Source: Nemophila menziesii
Taxonomy: Eukaryota > Streptophyta > Magnoliopsida > Boraginales > Hydrophyllaceae
DNA: 64,000 nucleotides
NCBI GenBank assembly: GCA_029959085.1
Contig: JARWIR010000001.1
Location: forward strand, 18,405,730-18,469,729
Direction: 5' to 3'
Shown in pieces: positions 25,290 to 36,021 of the stretch. Within the stretch, counting starts at the first letter, position 1. Each line of letters begins with the position of its first letter. The position numbers and the translations under genes were made by a program. The notes under the pieces are model-generated. The model did no database searches, was not told where the DNA came from, and was given only the letters and a program-made list of their open reading frames with translations.

Positions 25290-26859
25290 TGGTAGTCCTT
25301 TGTGTGTTCTAAAATAAAATGCAAATAAGGAAAAGAGAACCACAACTGCAAGTGTACAGTTGTCACAAGTAGTATATGTGATAAACAGATTCGTTCTCAA
25401 GTACGGATTGGTTGACTCTAATGCTTATCAAATAGTGAATTGCACGGGAAAGCAAGTAAATGATTTTAATAAGGTTTGTTTGGTTTTCTAATTCTAAGAC
25501 AATTAATTAAAATACCAAACTAATGTAAATATAAAGCTAGACGCGAGAAAATAAAATAGCTAGACGCAAGTATGAAAGGTAATACTCGAGTAACGCTAGG
25601 ATTTCACCTCAATCTATTCATTCTATGTATTGTTTAAGGGACAAAATGGTAAATAATAGTGGTCGGGATTCGATATTCTCCTTACCCCCGTCAGGGTGGA
25701 CTAAGGAGCTATTCTTAGGTGCTACAAACCCCGTCATGGTGATTATAATCTACCTTCGAATGACTGAGTTCATATTACCCAATTGTCCATAGGATTAATT
25801 AACCTTGTCAAGGTCAATAACTTTTATGCTACATTCATTAATTAAGTCCGTACCTAGACCCCCCGTCAAGGTGATTCATATGCCACTTTATGAAATAGCC
25901 TAGATACTAATTCCTATTGTTGATTCATGACTTCAATAATAGTTGATAAATGCAAATTAATGAAAAATACTAATTACCCAATTCGATTTCAATCATAATA
26001 ATCCCAAAACCAAAAACATGAAATGAAATAAATTGAGGCTTAACCCATTAATGCGTTCTCAAGTACTTTATGAATTTAGCTCATAATTGCAAAAACTAGG
26101 AGATTAAAATTAAAGGAATTTATAATTGTTTTACAGATAAAAAGATAGGAAACTTAATTGAGGAGTTGATTCGGCTGCGAATTGGAGAAGTTGAATTTCT
26201 CCAGCTCTTGGCTTCTTCTCTTTCTTGCTTCTGCTTCTTCTCTGATGCTCTAACTTTATATGTAATGAATTATGTGTGAAAATAGAAGTCTAAAAACCCT
26301 TTTATAATGTAAAATTCGGACTAGGGCTTTCTTAATGGATTAAATGAAAATTAAAAAGCCCAAGTCCATAACTTAAGTACAAATCCCGTAACTGCTGTAC
26401 AACCTCCACTAAATCAGCTTTAACTTTCTCGTTTTAACTCGGAATGACTCCGTTCCAGTTGCTAAATCTTTGTATCTCGATAAGGAATGAATATTCTTCA
26501 CAAGTCAGGGGCTGAATCCATGTTTAACTAGCTCGAAATCAGTAATTATCATCAGCCTTCCAGATTTGCAGCTTGAATTTTGTCAACTCTTCGGGATATT
26601 TCTTCTCGCTTTGACTTCATTACACGATCTTTGAATTTAATCTTCTATTCCTCTCCTAGCTAGTATTCCAAACCTACAAACTTTTCACTCAAAACAAACC
26701 ATATTACGCGCAAAAGTTTAATAAATGAAAAATACTAGAAATTAAAGAGGAAAATTGAATTATTGCATATTAATACCAAAAGTCTATCTAAATAGTCAAA
26801 TAAACACCAAAAATGATGTCTCCCAAGGGTATACAATTAGAACATTTAGGGAGACATCA
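25290..26859 (-). mobile_element. Solo LTR, Athila-like family B, reverse strand
   Basis: A complete 1570-bp LTR in reverse orientation begins, on the minus strand, TGATGTCTCCCTAAATG at 26859 and ends at 25290 with TACCA. It is flanked by the exact duplication CCTAG (25285-25289 and 26860-26864). It contains four inverted copies of the CCTGACGGG motif (near 25684, 25729, 25802 and 25861). It shares length and layout with LTR 1952-3950 (MITE removed) and the solo LTR 42366-43931. No internal sequence remains. Confidence 0.9.
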
Positions 26860-26864
26860 CCTAG

Positions 26865-27794
26865 TCAAGATTGTTATTATCGTTATTAGATGGGCTTTAA
26901 GGAGAACTTCAACATAGCTTCGATACCAACCTCAGTAGTGCATGTTTACAAGGTAAAATCTAATCAAACATTTTTACAATATATGTTAGGGTTTATGGGT
27001 TTAAGTTTGTTCATAATAAAGAGGGGTTATATATGTTTCCTTTGTTTAGTTGTGAAATTGTGTGGAGTTTATATATGTTTATTTGTTTAGTTGTCCTCAA
27101 ATTTTAATAGTTGTGAAATTGTATAAAAATTAAAAAAAATTATGTGAATCTACTACTGTTAGTTGTTGATTCGTATCTGATAAGTGTTGTTTTTACTTTT
27201 TTGTAAATGAAAATTAACTCAGTATTTTTTATAAGGGCTTATAGTGAAATTTTCTCAAATAAGTTCTATATAGGACCTGTGGTACAATTAACTCAAGAAT
27301 TTAAAATAGGGCCCTATAGCGCAAATTTTACATAGTATATGGACCTCTAGTATAATTAAGTTAATTAAATCAAAAAATATGGGGAATTATAGTGCAATTT
27401 ACTCAAAAAAAATTGATATAAGGACTTATAGTGCAATTAACACAGAAAATAATATATAAACCTATGATGTAGTAAGCTTAAAAAATGCCATTGATGTAAG
27501 ATTCACTATTTCAGACTCTCTTTGTTTTTATATACCAGAATATCTCGGTGGGTATATACCCATATATGTGGATAGTTATATACCCATGCATTTATGTGTA
27601 TATATGTGTGTTTGATCATGTGCGAAAATCATCTCAAAGACATTTTCAATGGCATTACTTGCAGGGCCTAAAAGATCAAGGGTATATGCCCACTAGTAAA
27701 GTTATAGTGGTGGGTTTTGTTATCTCGACTCCTTAATTGTACTTAATATTCACATGTGCTTTGATAGGTTATTAAAGGTTTAATATGATTCTCG
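26865..27794. other. Intergenic, no gene seen apart from tandem repeats
   Basis: AT-rich sequence between the solo LTR and the next LTR element. Degenerate tandem repeats occupy 27235-27490. Short inverted words such as GGGTATATACCC (about 27550) occur. No gene is supported. Confidence 0.4.
27235..27490. repeat. Degenerate tandem repeats of a TATAGTGCAATT-type unit
   Basis: About six loosely spaced copies of a unit resembling GGACCTATAGTGCAATTAACTCAAAAA occur roughly every 35-50 bp. The clearest cores are at about 27240, 27277, 27310, 27345, 27388 and 27430. Related GGACYTACAGTGCAA words occur at 20640-20700, so the unit is dispersed. Confidence 0.55.
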
Positions 27795-27799
27795 GGTTC

Positions 27800-29333
27800 T
27801 GATGTCTCCTCATTTGTGATAGATTTATATTAGGATGAGACATCATTTTTAGTGATTTAGAAGTCATAATAGTCGATTTTCTTGAGAAATAGTGCACTTT
27901 CCTATTTTGAGTCTTGATTTAGTAGAATAATATTTTTAGAGCATATTGGGTTTAATTGTTTATTTAGTGTGAAGCTTTAAAGATAATTATGGAGATTAAT
28001 TAGAGTCCAAATCAAAGACTACAAGATATCGAAAGAGATTAGCATGGTAATTGGAGACAAAGGAAACAAAAGCTAAAATTATGGAAAAGGAAAAGCTGCC
28101 TTCATCTGAATTTCTGCAGTTACGCCTAAAGAAGTGGTGATAACTCCAAAACCGAGTCGATTTTGGAAGATTCCTAATATATGGACGTAGATAATTCTGT
28201 GAGGATTCTTTTGGTATCTTATGGAGCAAAAACCGACCAATAACGAAGAAGATATGCTCAAAACAAGTCAGCAGTAATTATCTTTATTTCCATACGAATT
28301 TGAGTTGGGCTTGGAGTCCATTACTTAACCTCTCCTTCAAGAAAACGAATTAGGTCTTCTAAACACCTATAAATACACCCTTATATCACTTGTAAATCAT
28401 CCTTGCCTCATAGTAATTAGTTCTTAAGGTTTTATTCTTCCAGTTTATTGTAGAGAGTAAGATGATGTCTTTTGTAATTTCTTTTAGTTTGTTTCCATCA
28501 GGTATGAACTAAAACTCCCATAGCTTGGGTTTTGCATCATGTATAATCTATGAATTCTTATTACTTTCTATCTAAGTTTCTTTGGGAATTACATGTTTTA
28601 AATTGATATTAGCTGCTTACTCTTATATTTGTTAATGTGTTTTGATTTAATGACTGTTTTCCTTGCGGTGCGCAACGTTTAGGATTACCATAATAGTAGT
28701 TAGATGATCGCCTTAGCTGGGTGTCTAATTATTGAAACACCACATAACGTCTAGTGTCGATATTAGTCCTGACAAAACTGATTCTAACTAGATAGTCATT
28801 AGGGTATAATTTAATCACCATATCACCAATTGAAGGAATTGTTTGCTTAGGGCCTTGGTAGCGCTTGATAACCCTATTTGAAACAGCCTCGTGGTTGTGC
28901 CGTAGCCCCCTTAGTCGCTCTCAAGGTCTAAGGAATGGGAATTTAGAATCCTGACTAAGTATACAAGAGCTATTATTCTCCCTTATTAACTAGATCTAAT
29001 AGAAAGAATTAGAAGGATTAGTGCATACTAGCAAAACCTAAGCTATATCGCTCATTTCATATTCTTCGTATTTTATTTTATTGTCTTTATTTTCCTAGTT
29101 TTAATTAGTAATTTCGAAAATCTATTTCTTTTATTTTCTGTCTTTAATTAATTATTGCTTACTCGTTATCGTTACCTACTCGTATAACACACTTAAGTCC
29201 CTGAGAACGAACTCAACTTATCAACTAAAACTTGCATACGTCCTGTAATACTTGCAGTACTGTGCCTGTCTAGGGTGAGAGTGCGTTCTAGACTTTATTT
29301 TATCATATTTTTATCACACCCTAGGCGACACCA
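27800..29333 (+). mobile_element. 5' LTR of young Athila-like element A1
   Basis: A 1534-bp LTR runs from TGATGTCTCCTC to GGCGACACCA. TATAAATA lies at 28368-28375, with CCTAGACT/ACACCCTAGGCG near the 3' end. It is nearly identical, with scattered substitutions, to the LTR at 36022-37561, showing recent insertion. The five bases before it are GGTTC. The matching right-hand duplication cannot be checked because the second LTR runs into another internal region. Confidence 0.9.
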
Positions 29334-29339
29334 AGTTTT

Positions 29340-29357
29340 TGGCACCGCTGCCGGGGA
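29340..29357 (+). promoter_or_regulatory. Primer-binding site of element A1
   Basis: TGGCACCGCTGCCGGGGA lies six bases after the LTR and is complementary to the tRNA-Asp 3' end with a few mismatches. The A at its fifth position differs from TGGCGCC in the second copy (37568-37585) and looks like a G-to-A change. Confidence 0.75.
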
Positions 29358-29489
29358 CTTGTGTCTCGTTAGCGTGTGGGTTATCTATTTCGAGTAGTAG
29401 TTTTTAATTAGTTTTTAATTTTCAGTATTTAGTTTTTATTTTTCCGGATTTACGCTTGTGGTTTGCTTTAGTCTTTTTCAGGTTTCACA

Positions 29490-30980
29490 ATGTTAAATTC
29501 TTGGCCTCCTTTATCAGAGCCTGAGAGGAGCTTCAGACCTTACAACAAACGAGTTCGTGAGGAAAGAGCCTTAAGAAGAGCGATGGCAGCCGAACTAGAT
29601 CCACCACTCGAGGACCCAATTGGAGGACCTCAACTAAACCCACCTGTTGGACCACCACCGTTTATTCCACCTGGTGGACAACAAGGACAACAACAACCTC
29701 CACTTGGACGAGGTAATGGGCAGAATAACGTTAATAATCAACACAACCAAGTTGAACAAGACCTTCCTGGCCTCCATGTGCCGTTTCATGTTCAACCAAT
29801 AGGTTACCGCCCTCCAGAGATCCAGAATATTAAATTTAGACCCGATCTGGGTATGCTTAGTCAATTTCAAAGTCATGGACTCTACAGTGGTACAGCAATT
29901 CAAGATCCGGTAAGATCGATTCAGAAGTTTATGCAGATTTGTGATGCCTATGTTACTCCTGGCATTACACGCGAGCAACTGTATTGTCATATGTTTTCGT
30001 TCTTCTTAACCGGTAGAGCTAGCGAATGGCTAGATAGACAACCACCAGGAACAATTAATTCATGGACAGAACTTCAAGCCGCTTTCTTTAACCGTTTTTA
30101 TCCGAAGAGCATGAGACTCAAAGATCAAAGCGAGCTTGCAAGATTTTGTCAAGAAGATGGAGAAACAGTAGGAGAATCATGGACAAGGTTTCAACATAAA
30201 TTATCTAGATGTCCACTCCATGGTTATACCCCCGCTCTACAACTTGCTATATTCTATGAAGGTCTTAATGATAAAGGGAGAGAGAAGGTGGATAACATTG
30301 GAAAGGGTAATTTTGTGTCCATGAATCATAATGAAGCTTCCGAGGTTTTGGAAAATATTATTGAACAAGAAAGGAGTTGGCCTTCAACGCGAGCTCCTGT
30401 AGCAAAGACCCGAGGAACGCTTCGTTTAGATGCTGAAACTGCGAACTCTGCTCAAATATCTGCATTAGAAAATCAAATCAAAGAGCTGAAGTTAGAGATG
30501 CAAAAGAATTTAGCCGCAGCGAACGTAGTACAAGAAGTCCAAGGTTGTCAACAATGTGGGGTTAATACTCATACATGGGAGGAGTGCGAAACAAATCCAC
30601 AATCCGTGTACTTCATATCCAACCGAGGAGGTTATCAATGGGGTAACCGAAATCATCCGGGTATGCAGTACTCAAATCCACAAGGGGCCGCTAATCCTGG
30701 TCATTATCAACCGCGCCCCCAGAACAACTCTTTCCAACCGAGAGGTCAGTATCAAAATCAATATCAAAATAGACATGCTCCCCCTCAACAACCTGTTCAA
30801 GATGCCTATACCGACGCATCAGATCAGAAAGCTTTACTTCAGTATCCTCAAGAAGGATCCATGGATAATCAGCAAGTAATGAAAGTCTTGGACCGTTTGA
30901 CCACGAATATGAACGCTCAGGAAGAGAAAGTCCGAGGACAAGATGCCGCAATTCAGATTTTAGGTACTCAAATAGAATAG
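29490..30980 (+). CDS. Gag protein of Athila-like element A1
   Basis: An open frame of 496 codons runs from ATG 29490. Residues ~1-95 form a proline/glutamine-rich N-terminus. ~115-260 is the Retrotrans_gag core (LGMLSQFQSHGLYSG, IQKFMQICDAY, ELQAAFFNRFYPKS, GETVGESWTRFQ, CPLHGYTPALQLAIFYEGL). A short coiled-coil (SALENQIKELKLEMQKN) follows, then a CCHC zinc knuckle CQQCGVNTHTWEEC (~350-365) and a Q/N-rich tail. Gag forms the virus-like particle and binds element RNA. The frame ends at TAG 30978-30980, but coding continues in the same frame beyond it, so this stop probably arose from CAG and the native product was a longer polyprotein. Confidence 0.9.
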   Translation: MLNSWPPLSEPERSFRPYNKRVREERALRRAMAAELDPPLEDPIGGPQLNPPVGPPPFIPPGGQQGQQQPPLGRGNGQNNVNNQHNQVEQDLPGLHVPFHVQPIGYRPPEIQNIKFRPDLGMLSQFQSHGLYSGTAIQDPVRSIQKFMQICDAYVTPGITREQLYCHMFSFFLTGRASEWLDRQPPGTINSWTELQAAFFNRFYPKSMRLKDQSELARFCQEDGETVGESWTRFQHKLSRCPLHGYTPALQLAIFYEGLNDKGREKVDNIGKGNFVSMNHNEASEVLENIIEQERSWPSTRAPVAKTRGTLRLDAETANSAQISALENQIKELKLEMQKNLAAANVVQEVQGCQQCGVNTHTWEECETNPQSVYFISNRGGYQWGNRNHPGMQYSNPQGAANPGHYQPRPQNNSFQPRGQYQNQYQNRHAPPQQPVQDAYTDASDQKALLQYPQEGSMDNQQVMKVLDRLTTNMNAQEEKVRGQDAAIQILGTQIE

Positions 30981-32281
30981 CTGAACAAAGTTCTAACGAA
31001 TTTAATGGAACAGAAAGAATTGAAGGCAATCGAAGGAGGTGATGACAATGTTGGGTTCGAAGGTTGTAAGGCTATTTGCCTTGAAATTGAAGAAGAAAAG
31101 AAGGAAGTACCGCATGCTGCCGTTAGTGCCGTGGAAGTTCCGAGTACCGAAGAAGAACCAACCAAGTCTAGCCCCGTGGACTCTAACTGTTCTGAGGTTT
31201 ATGTGGAGGACGATTCAGAAAGAGTCGAATTTATACAGCTTCTGAAGGATATACAAGAGGAAAAAGATCGGTTATGGATTATCAAGCTGAGCTGGAAAGA
31301 GAGAAAGAGAAAGAAGCCTCAGAGGAGGAATCAAAAGATGAAGATGAAGTTGCACCTGCTGTGCATAAAGAGAAAGAAGAAGAGAAGGTGGAACCGCCAC
31401 CTATTTTTCAACCAGTGTCACCAACTATTCTTGATACAAATCCTAAGGATGACACTGTACTCAAGACATTTGTAGAGGCGTATACACCTGAAAATATCAA
31501 CGCCCAAATGCTTGAGTTTGCAAGGAAAGGACTTACGCCGCAACAAATTTTTACGTAAGTTATTCCTAAGAAAGAAGCAAGTGTAGAGATCCCAAGAGAG
31601 AATCTGAGAGTCTCAAGAAGAAGTGAACGAGAGCTATCAACAAAGCTTAAAGATTTGGGAAGTTTCAACCTTCCCATTCAAATAAATGGTATGCTCAAGG
31701 TGAAAGCTATGTACGATGTGGGTTCTGGTGTGAATCTTATGCCTAAGTCCGTGTTCGAGAGACTTGGACTTCAGAAATCAGAGAAAACTCTAGTGAAATT
31801 GCAGTTCGCTGACAACTCAGTTACGAGGACATGGGGAACAGTGGAGGACGTCTTAGTCCGTGCAGGTAGTATCGCCATCCCTACTGACTTTGTTATACTT
31901 GAGTTTGATGCAGATAAGCAGGTTCCAATCATACTTGGACGACCTTTCATGGCCACAAGTCAAAGTGTCATCAACTTCCAAGAAGGGACCATTACCCTTC
32001 ATGCAAAGAATGTATCCGAGACCTTCTATGTCTTGGGTAAGAAACCAAGGAAGTTAGATCCCACCGTTCCTGTCATCCACAGCCTTTCACATCACAAAGT
32101 CCCTCCTGAGAAGATCCACTTAAAGCCTTTGGATACTGAGCCAAACATTGAGTTTGGGGTTGGCCATGAAGTTCTATGGAAAGCTCACAAACGCGAGAAT
32201 AGGCCACGCAGTTTCAAAGACTCGTGGATGGGACAATTCATTGTCACTAAGGTTGTTTCAGCCAAGGTGATAGAAATCTGA
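30981..32281 (+). pseudogene. Protease and integrase-tail remnant of A1; no RT
   Basis: It continues the gag frame after the amber stop. 31005-31265 is an acidic linker (EGCKAICLE, typical before Athila protease). A frameshift near 31265-31280 follows, then 31274-31558 (NAQMLEFARKGLT) and a TAA at about 31556-31558. Then 31559-32281 holds the retropepsin domain: active-site region AMYDVGSGVNLMPKSVF (normally D-L/M-G-A-S) and the second conserved block IILGRPFMATSQ. The protease is followed directly by a piece resembling the C-terminal tail of Athila integrase (SWMGQFIVTKVV). Reverse transcriptase, RNase H and the integrase core are missing entirely: about 2 kb or more absent compared with an autonomous Athila. 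Confidence 0.8.
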
Positions 32282-33290
32282 CCCAAGAAGGGGATCAAGC
32301 GCAGATTAGTTGACGTTCATAGCCTAACTCGTTGTTGGGAGGCTAGATTCGCAAATCTTGATAGAGGTAACACGTCTAACTTTAAAAGACGTTAAACGAA
32401 AGTGCTGTACGGGAGACAACCCGCAAATTTTTTAAGTTTTTATGTCTTTTACGTTTTTAGTTTATGTTTAGTTTAGTTGTTTTTAGTTGATATTGCATAT
32501 TTGAGAAAGGTATTAGTGTTTTTGATATTTAGGAATTGGAGAAATCGAGTAAGGGAAGGAGAACAAAATTTTTCGGAAGAGTTGAAGCAGCGGTGCGGTA
32601 TACCGGACCTCAGCCACGGTGCACCGCAGAGGAAGAAAACCCGTACCACGGGTAGAGGCCACGGGTTTTATACCGAGACGAAAAAAATTCCCATCAGATG
32701 CTGCGGTATACCAGACCCTGTACCGGACCCTATACCGCAGGTCCGAAACCCGTGCCACTGGTATCAGCCGCGGGTATTTTGACGAGACAAATTTTTTTGG
32801 AGCAACAGAAGCTGCGGTATAACGCACCAGATGTCCGGTGCACCGCATGTCACCGCCAGAGAGAGAAAGATGCGGGTTGGAGCTTTTAAAAGAGGTATAA
32901 TGCTTATTATTCAGAATTTACTAAACCTCAAGCCTCTCTTTCTTCTCCAAAACTCTCCCAACTCCATTGAAGCTCATAAAAAACCTTCACCAATCATCAA
33001 AACACTATCCAATCATCAAGAAAAACACATCAAATCTTCTATCCACCTCATTACAAAGGAAATTCAATCACTTAATCCTCACCAAACACATTAAATTGAA
33101 GAATCAAGAGCTTAAATTTTAAAAATTCATCCTACAATTTCTTAAATCCAAGCCAATCCATCAAGAATCCACCTCACCCACATAGAGATTCATCATCAAT
33201 TCATCTTTCCTAAACCAAATCAAGCTTGTTCAACCAAAAATTCACAAGTTCAAATTTCAAGAGTTGTTAAAGCTTTGAGTTGGGGGTTAA
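32282..33290 (+). mobile_element. Palindrome-rich spacer of A1
   Basis: The spacer carries the GGGAGACAACCCG signature after the pol tail (about 32411). Then come perfect palindrome-type words: GGTATACCG (32597-32605), GGTGCACCG (32618-32626 and 32837-32845) and GGTATACC (32705-32712), separated by CCACGGG and ACCCGTGCCAC blocks. 32900-33290 is A/C-rich with many CATCAA/TCCA words and no frame, probably the leader of the next ORF. The overlapping short open frames on both strands at 32477-32889 come from the palindromic sequence. Confidence 0.65.
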
Positions 33291-34282
33291 TTGAGGATGA
33301 CTAATAGAACAACAATATTAGCTAACAAGAGGGAGGTGAAGAAAAGCAAGGTATTGGATTCAATCAAGAAGAAGTCAACTAACAAAGGTTCTAGTTCTAA
33401 ATCAAAGGGTAAAGACGATGTTGAAGATGAAGGTACGATATCTTTGTTTAATCGTAATGGTAAAAAGCTCTACTTCTATGCAAAGGAGAAAACACAACTT
33501 CCGCAAGGTCCTACACCCAAGGAGAAAGAGGAAGCTTTAAAGGCCTTAAAAGCTTCTGCAGAGAAACAATTACAAGAACTACCTTTTGCTTATGAGAAAG
33601 TATTCAAGGAAGAAGTTGGTACAGGAGAATACAAAAGATTCTTAGAGCTTGGTGCGAAATTGGGTTGGTCTACGTTCATGGTAAGACATTCTGAATTATG
33701 TCATGAGTTAGTTTTGGAATTCTATTTAGGCCTCTTTAGCCGAGATAGTAAAGGTTGTGTTCCGATTAGAGGAAAGCTAGTTCCTTTCACAGTTGAGGAG
33801 ATTAGAAACCACTTCAAGTTTAAGAAATTGAAAGGTTATTGCAAGTATGATGAAGCGGTTGCTAAACGAAAAATCTTTGATGAGGAATTACTTTTTAGCA
33901 TGTTTTAGACAAGGAGAAAGTGCAATCACATAAGGGAGAATTGAAGGAACCTTGGCCTTACAAATATCTTCAATCGGATGCGAGAATTTGGCACAATTTC
34001 CTTATTCCTAATATCTTTGGAAACACATGAACTTTGGATGTGACTATGAAGAACGCTCTACTTTTGGATTGTATTTTGAGAGGAGAAGAAGTAGATGTGG
34101 CACAGTTGATCTATGAGGAGGTGATGCGATTTTCGGTCTCTCCTAAATCAGTTTATAAAGTTAAATTTCCGACTATGATCACGTGTCTTATGCGAAAAGC
34201 GAATGTTACGTTGGGTGAAGAAGAGAAACTCGAATTTAAGACGAGTTATATTGATAATGCTTGGATCAAGGATATCTTTTGA
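33291..34282 (+). pseudogene. Downstream ORF of A1 (plant transposon protein family), broken
   Basis: An open frame of 205 codons from ATG 33291, or the internal ATG 33297, has a lysine/serine-rich start and then FAYEKVFKEEVGTGEYKRF, RHSELCHELVLEFYLGLF, IRGKLVPFTVEEIRNHFKF. This order resembles the domain called putative plant transposon protein (Pfam PF20167) found 3' of integrase in Athila elements; the match is from memory of the family. After a stop at 33906-33908 the coding resumes in another frame at 34034-34282 (KNALLLDCILRGEEVDVAQL, VKFPTMITCLMRKANV), the expected continuation. A further ~150 bp codes a short coiled-coil-like tail to about 34498. Function of this product is unknown. 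Confidence 0.65.
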
Positions 34283-36006
34283 AGAGCAGGTTCTACGCAA
34301 GTCTCGAAATAAGAAAAGGAGCAAAATTGGCAAGAGAAGATGGAGGAGCGTTTAACAAAATTCGAAGCAGCTCAAACTTCCTTAGTCAATGATGTGGCAC
34401 AAATCAACGCTAATCAAGTGCACATCATGAAACTCCTTGCGCAATTAACGAAAGGTCAAGCAAATCCTACCTTGGATATCAATGATGCGAGGCAATAAGC
34501 CTCGAAAGTATGTTCTCTTTCTTCCTTACCATTTATGCAAATGCTTTTATCTGCTAATTTTAATTTCTGTTTCGAGTCTTTTTCGATTCGTGGGGACACG
34601 GCTCATTTTTGAGTTGGGGGTGTGGGGATTCGTTGTCTCTCATCTCCATTTTTCTGTTTTTAGGTAGAAATTAAAAAATTTCATACATGGGAATCAGATG
34701 TAGAGTGTGTTTAATAGCTTGAAAGCATACGCTCAGTGAATTGATGATAGTAAGTAATATGTTTACGAGCTATGTTATTTGTATGCTTTGAGTATTTGCA
34801 GGAAAACACACATTGATAGTAAATAAAAGATTAGTTAGCAATGCGATAGAAAGTATGTTCGATCTCAGGGAATCTTGAGAAGTGTGTAGGCCGTGAGATC
34901 CAAGCTAGTTGAAAAAACCATTTGATGAAAGTGCTAAAGGTAATAAAATAACGAAATTACATAGTGTAGAAAGTGATTAAGGCGGTTCTTTCATATTTGA
35001 AACCTTTGAAGCCTTTTTATACCTTCTCACCTTGTTATTTTGATTTTATATGCTATATCCTTCTCAGCCCCTTCTAGCCTTTCTAAAGATTTTTATCGAA
35101 ACACATTATTAGCCATATCCCTTTAGATTATAGGACTTTTCCATATGACCCGCACTCAAATCGCGATGCATAGACAGTTGTTTTAGAGCTTGAGTTTGGG
35201 GTGGTGGGTCCACCATTATGGGAAATATTATTGGGATGGGATTTTTTTTAACTGTGCTTTGTGCTTTATATTGATGATGATTCACAGAATTTTATTGTAA
35301 CCCTTTGCCGGGGTAATAGTGAATGAAAAAGAAGCTACGTGCTAAATTTGCCAACAAGGGCATTAAAAGAAAAAAATATATATATATATGAGAAAATTAG
35401 CGTGATATCTCAACATTAAAAGAGAATCATAGCTATAAAAAATTGAGTTGAAAAGAAAAGAAAATATATATATTCGGACCGGCAAAGTGGAATTTTTATG
35501 TGAACATCTTATGCTTTAATTGGGTTATTGGGGATGCTAGTTTGTGCATCAAGGAATTCATTGGGTTGAGTGAGAAACGTTTTATGAGAGTAACTCAAGC
35601 TCTAGGGCGATTCGTTGATGGCTAGTGAGGAGAGAGCCAAAAGCTCACTCTAAATTATCCAAATATACTATCATACCGTCCCTAAGCCTAAATTACAACC
35701 TTAAAGACCTTGTGATTCTTTGCTCTGTAATTAAGAAGTGATTGAGCCATTAGAGAGTAGTTAAATGGATCTTTGAATACTAGTGAAAGTCGATGAACAA
35801 TCTATAGCTTCCTTGGGGAACTGAGTAAAGTCCCAATCCTTCTTACATTGCGAAACTAATCTGATCTTGAATTCAAGCCGTGTTGACTGTGGATATGAGA
35901 AGTGTACAAGTATGTAGTTTATGAATATTATTATATGAGAAGTGAGAAGTGTGTATTTATAGACTTCCCTTTGTTTTTATCTTTATTGTATCGGGACGAT
36001 ACAACT
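34283..36006 (+). mobile_element. Long 3' non-coding region of A1
   Basis: No convincing frame exists on either strand. G-rich, polypurine-like tracts occur at about 34607-34625 (GAGTTGGGGGTGTGGGG), about 35195-35210, and immediately before the 3' LTR. Blocks such as GCTCTAGGGCGATTCGTTGATGGCTAG and TACCGTCCCTAAGCC (about 35600-35690) recur, inverted, in element C at about 39990-40100, so the region is conserved between two diverged elements although it does not code. Confidence 0.6.
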
Positions 36007-36021
36007 TTGAGTTGGGGGTCT
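36007..36021 (+). promoter_or_regulatory. Polypurine tract of A1
   Basis: TTTGAGTTGGGGGTC lies directly before the 3' LTR, in the position of the plus-strand primer. A similar tract 1.4 kb upstream (about 34608) could act as a second one. Confidence 0.65.

Noticed and set aside
28079..28261. Small reverse frame present in two family A LTRs (also 36302-36484)
   Set aside because: Repeated only because the LTR is repeated; antisense to LTR transcription and changed in other copies.
32477..32889. Four overlapping open frames on both strands rich in Arg/Pro/Cys
   Set aside because: They overlap in all frames across the palindromic spacer of A1; palindromes create frames on both strands at once.
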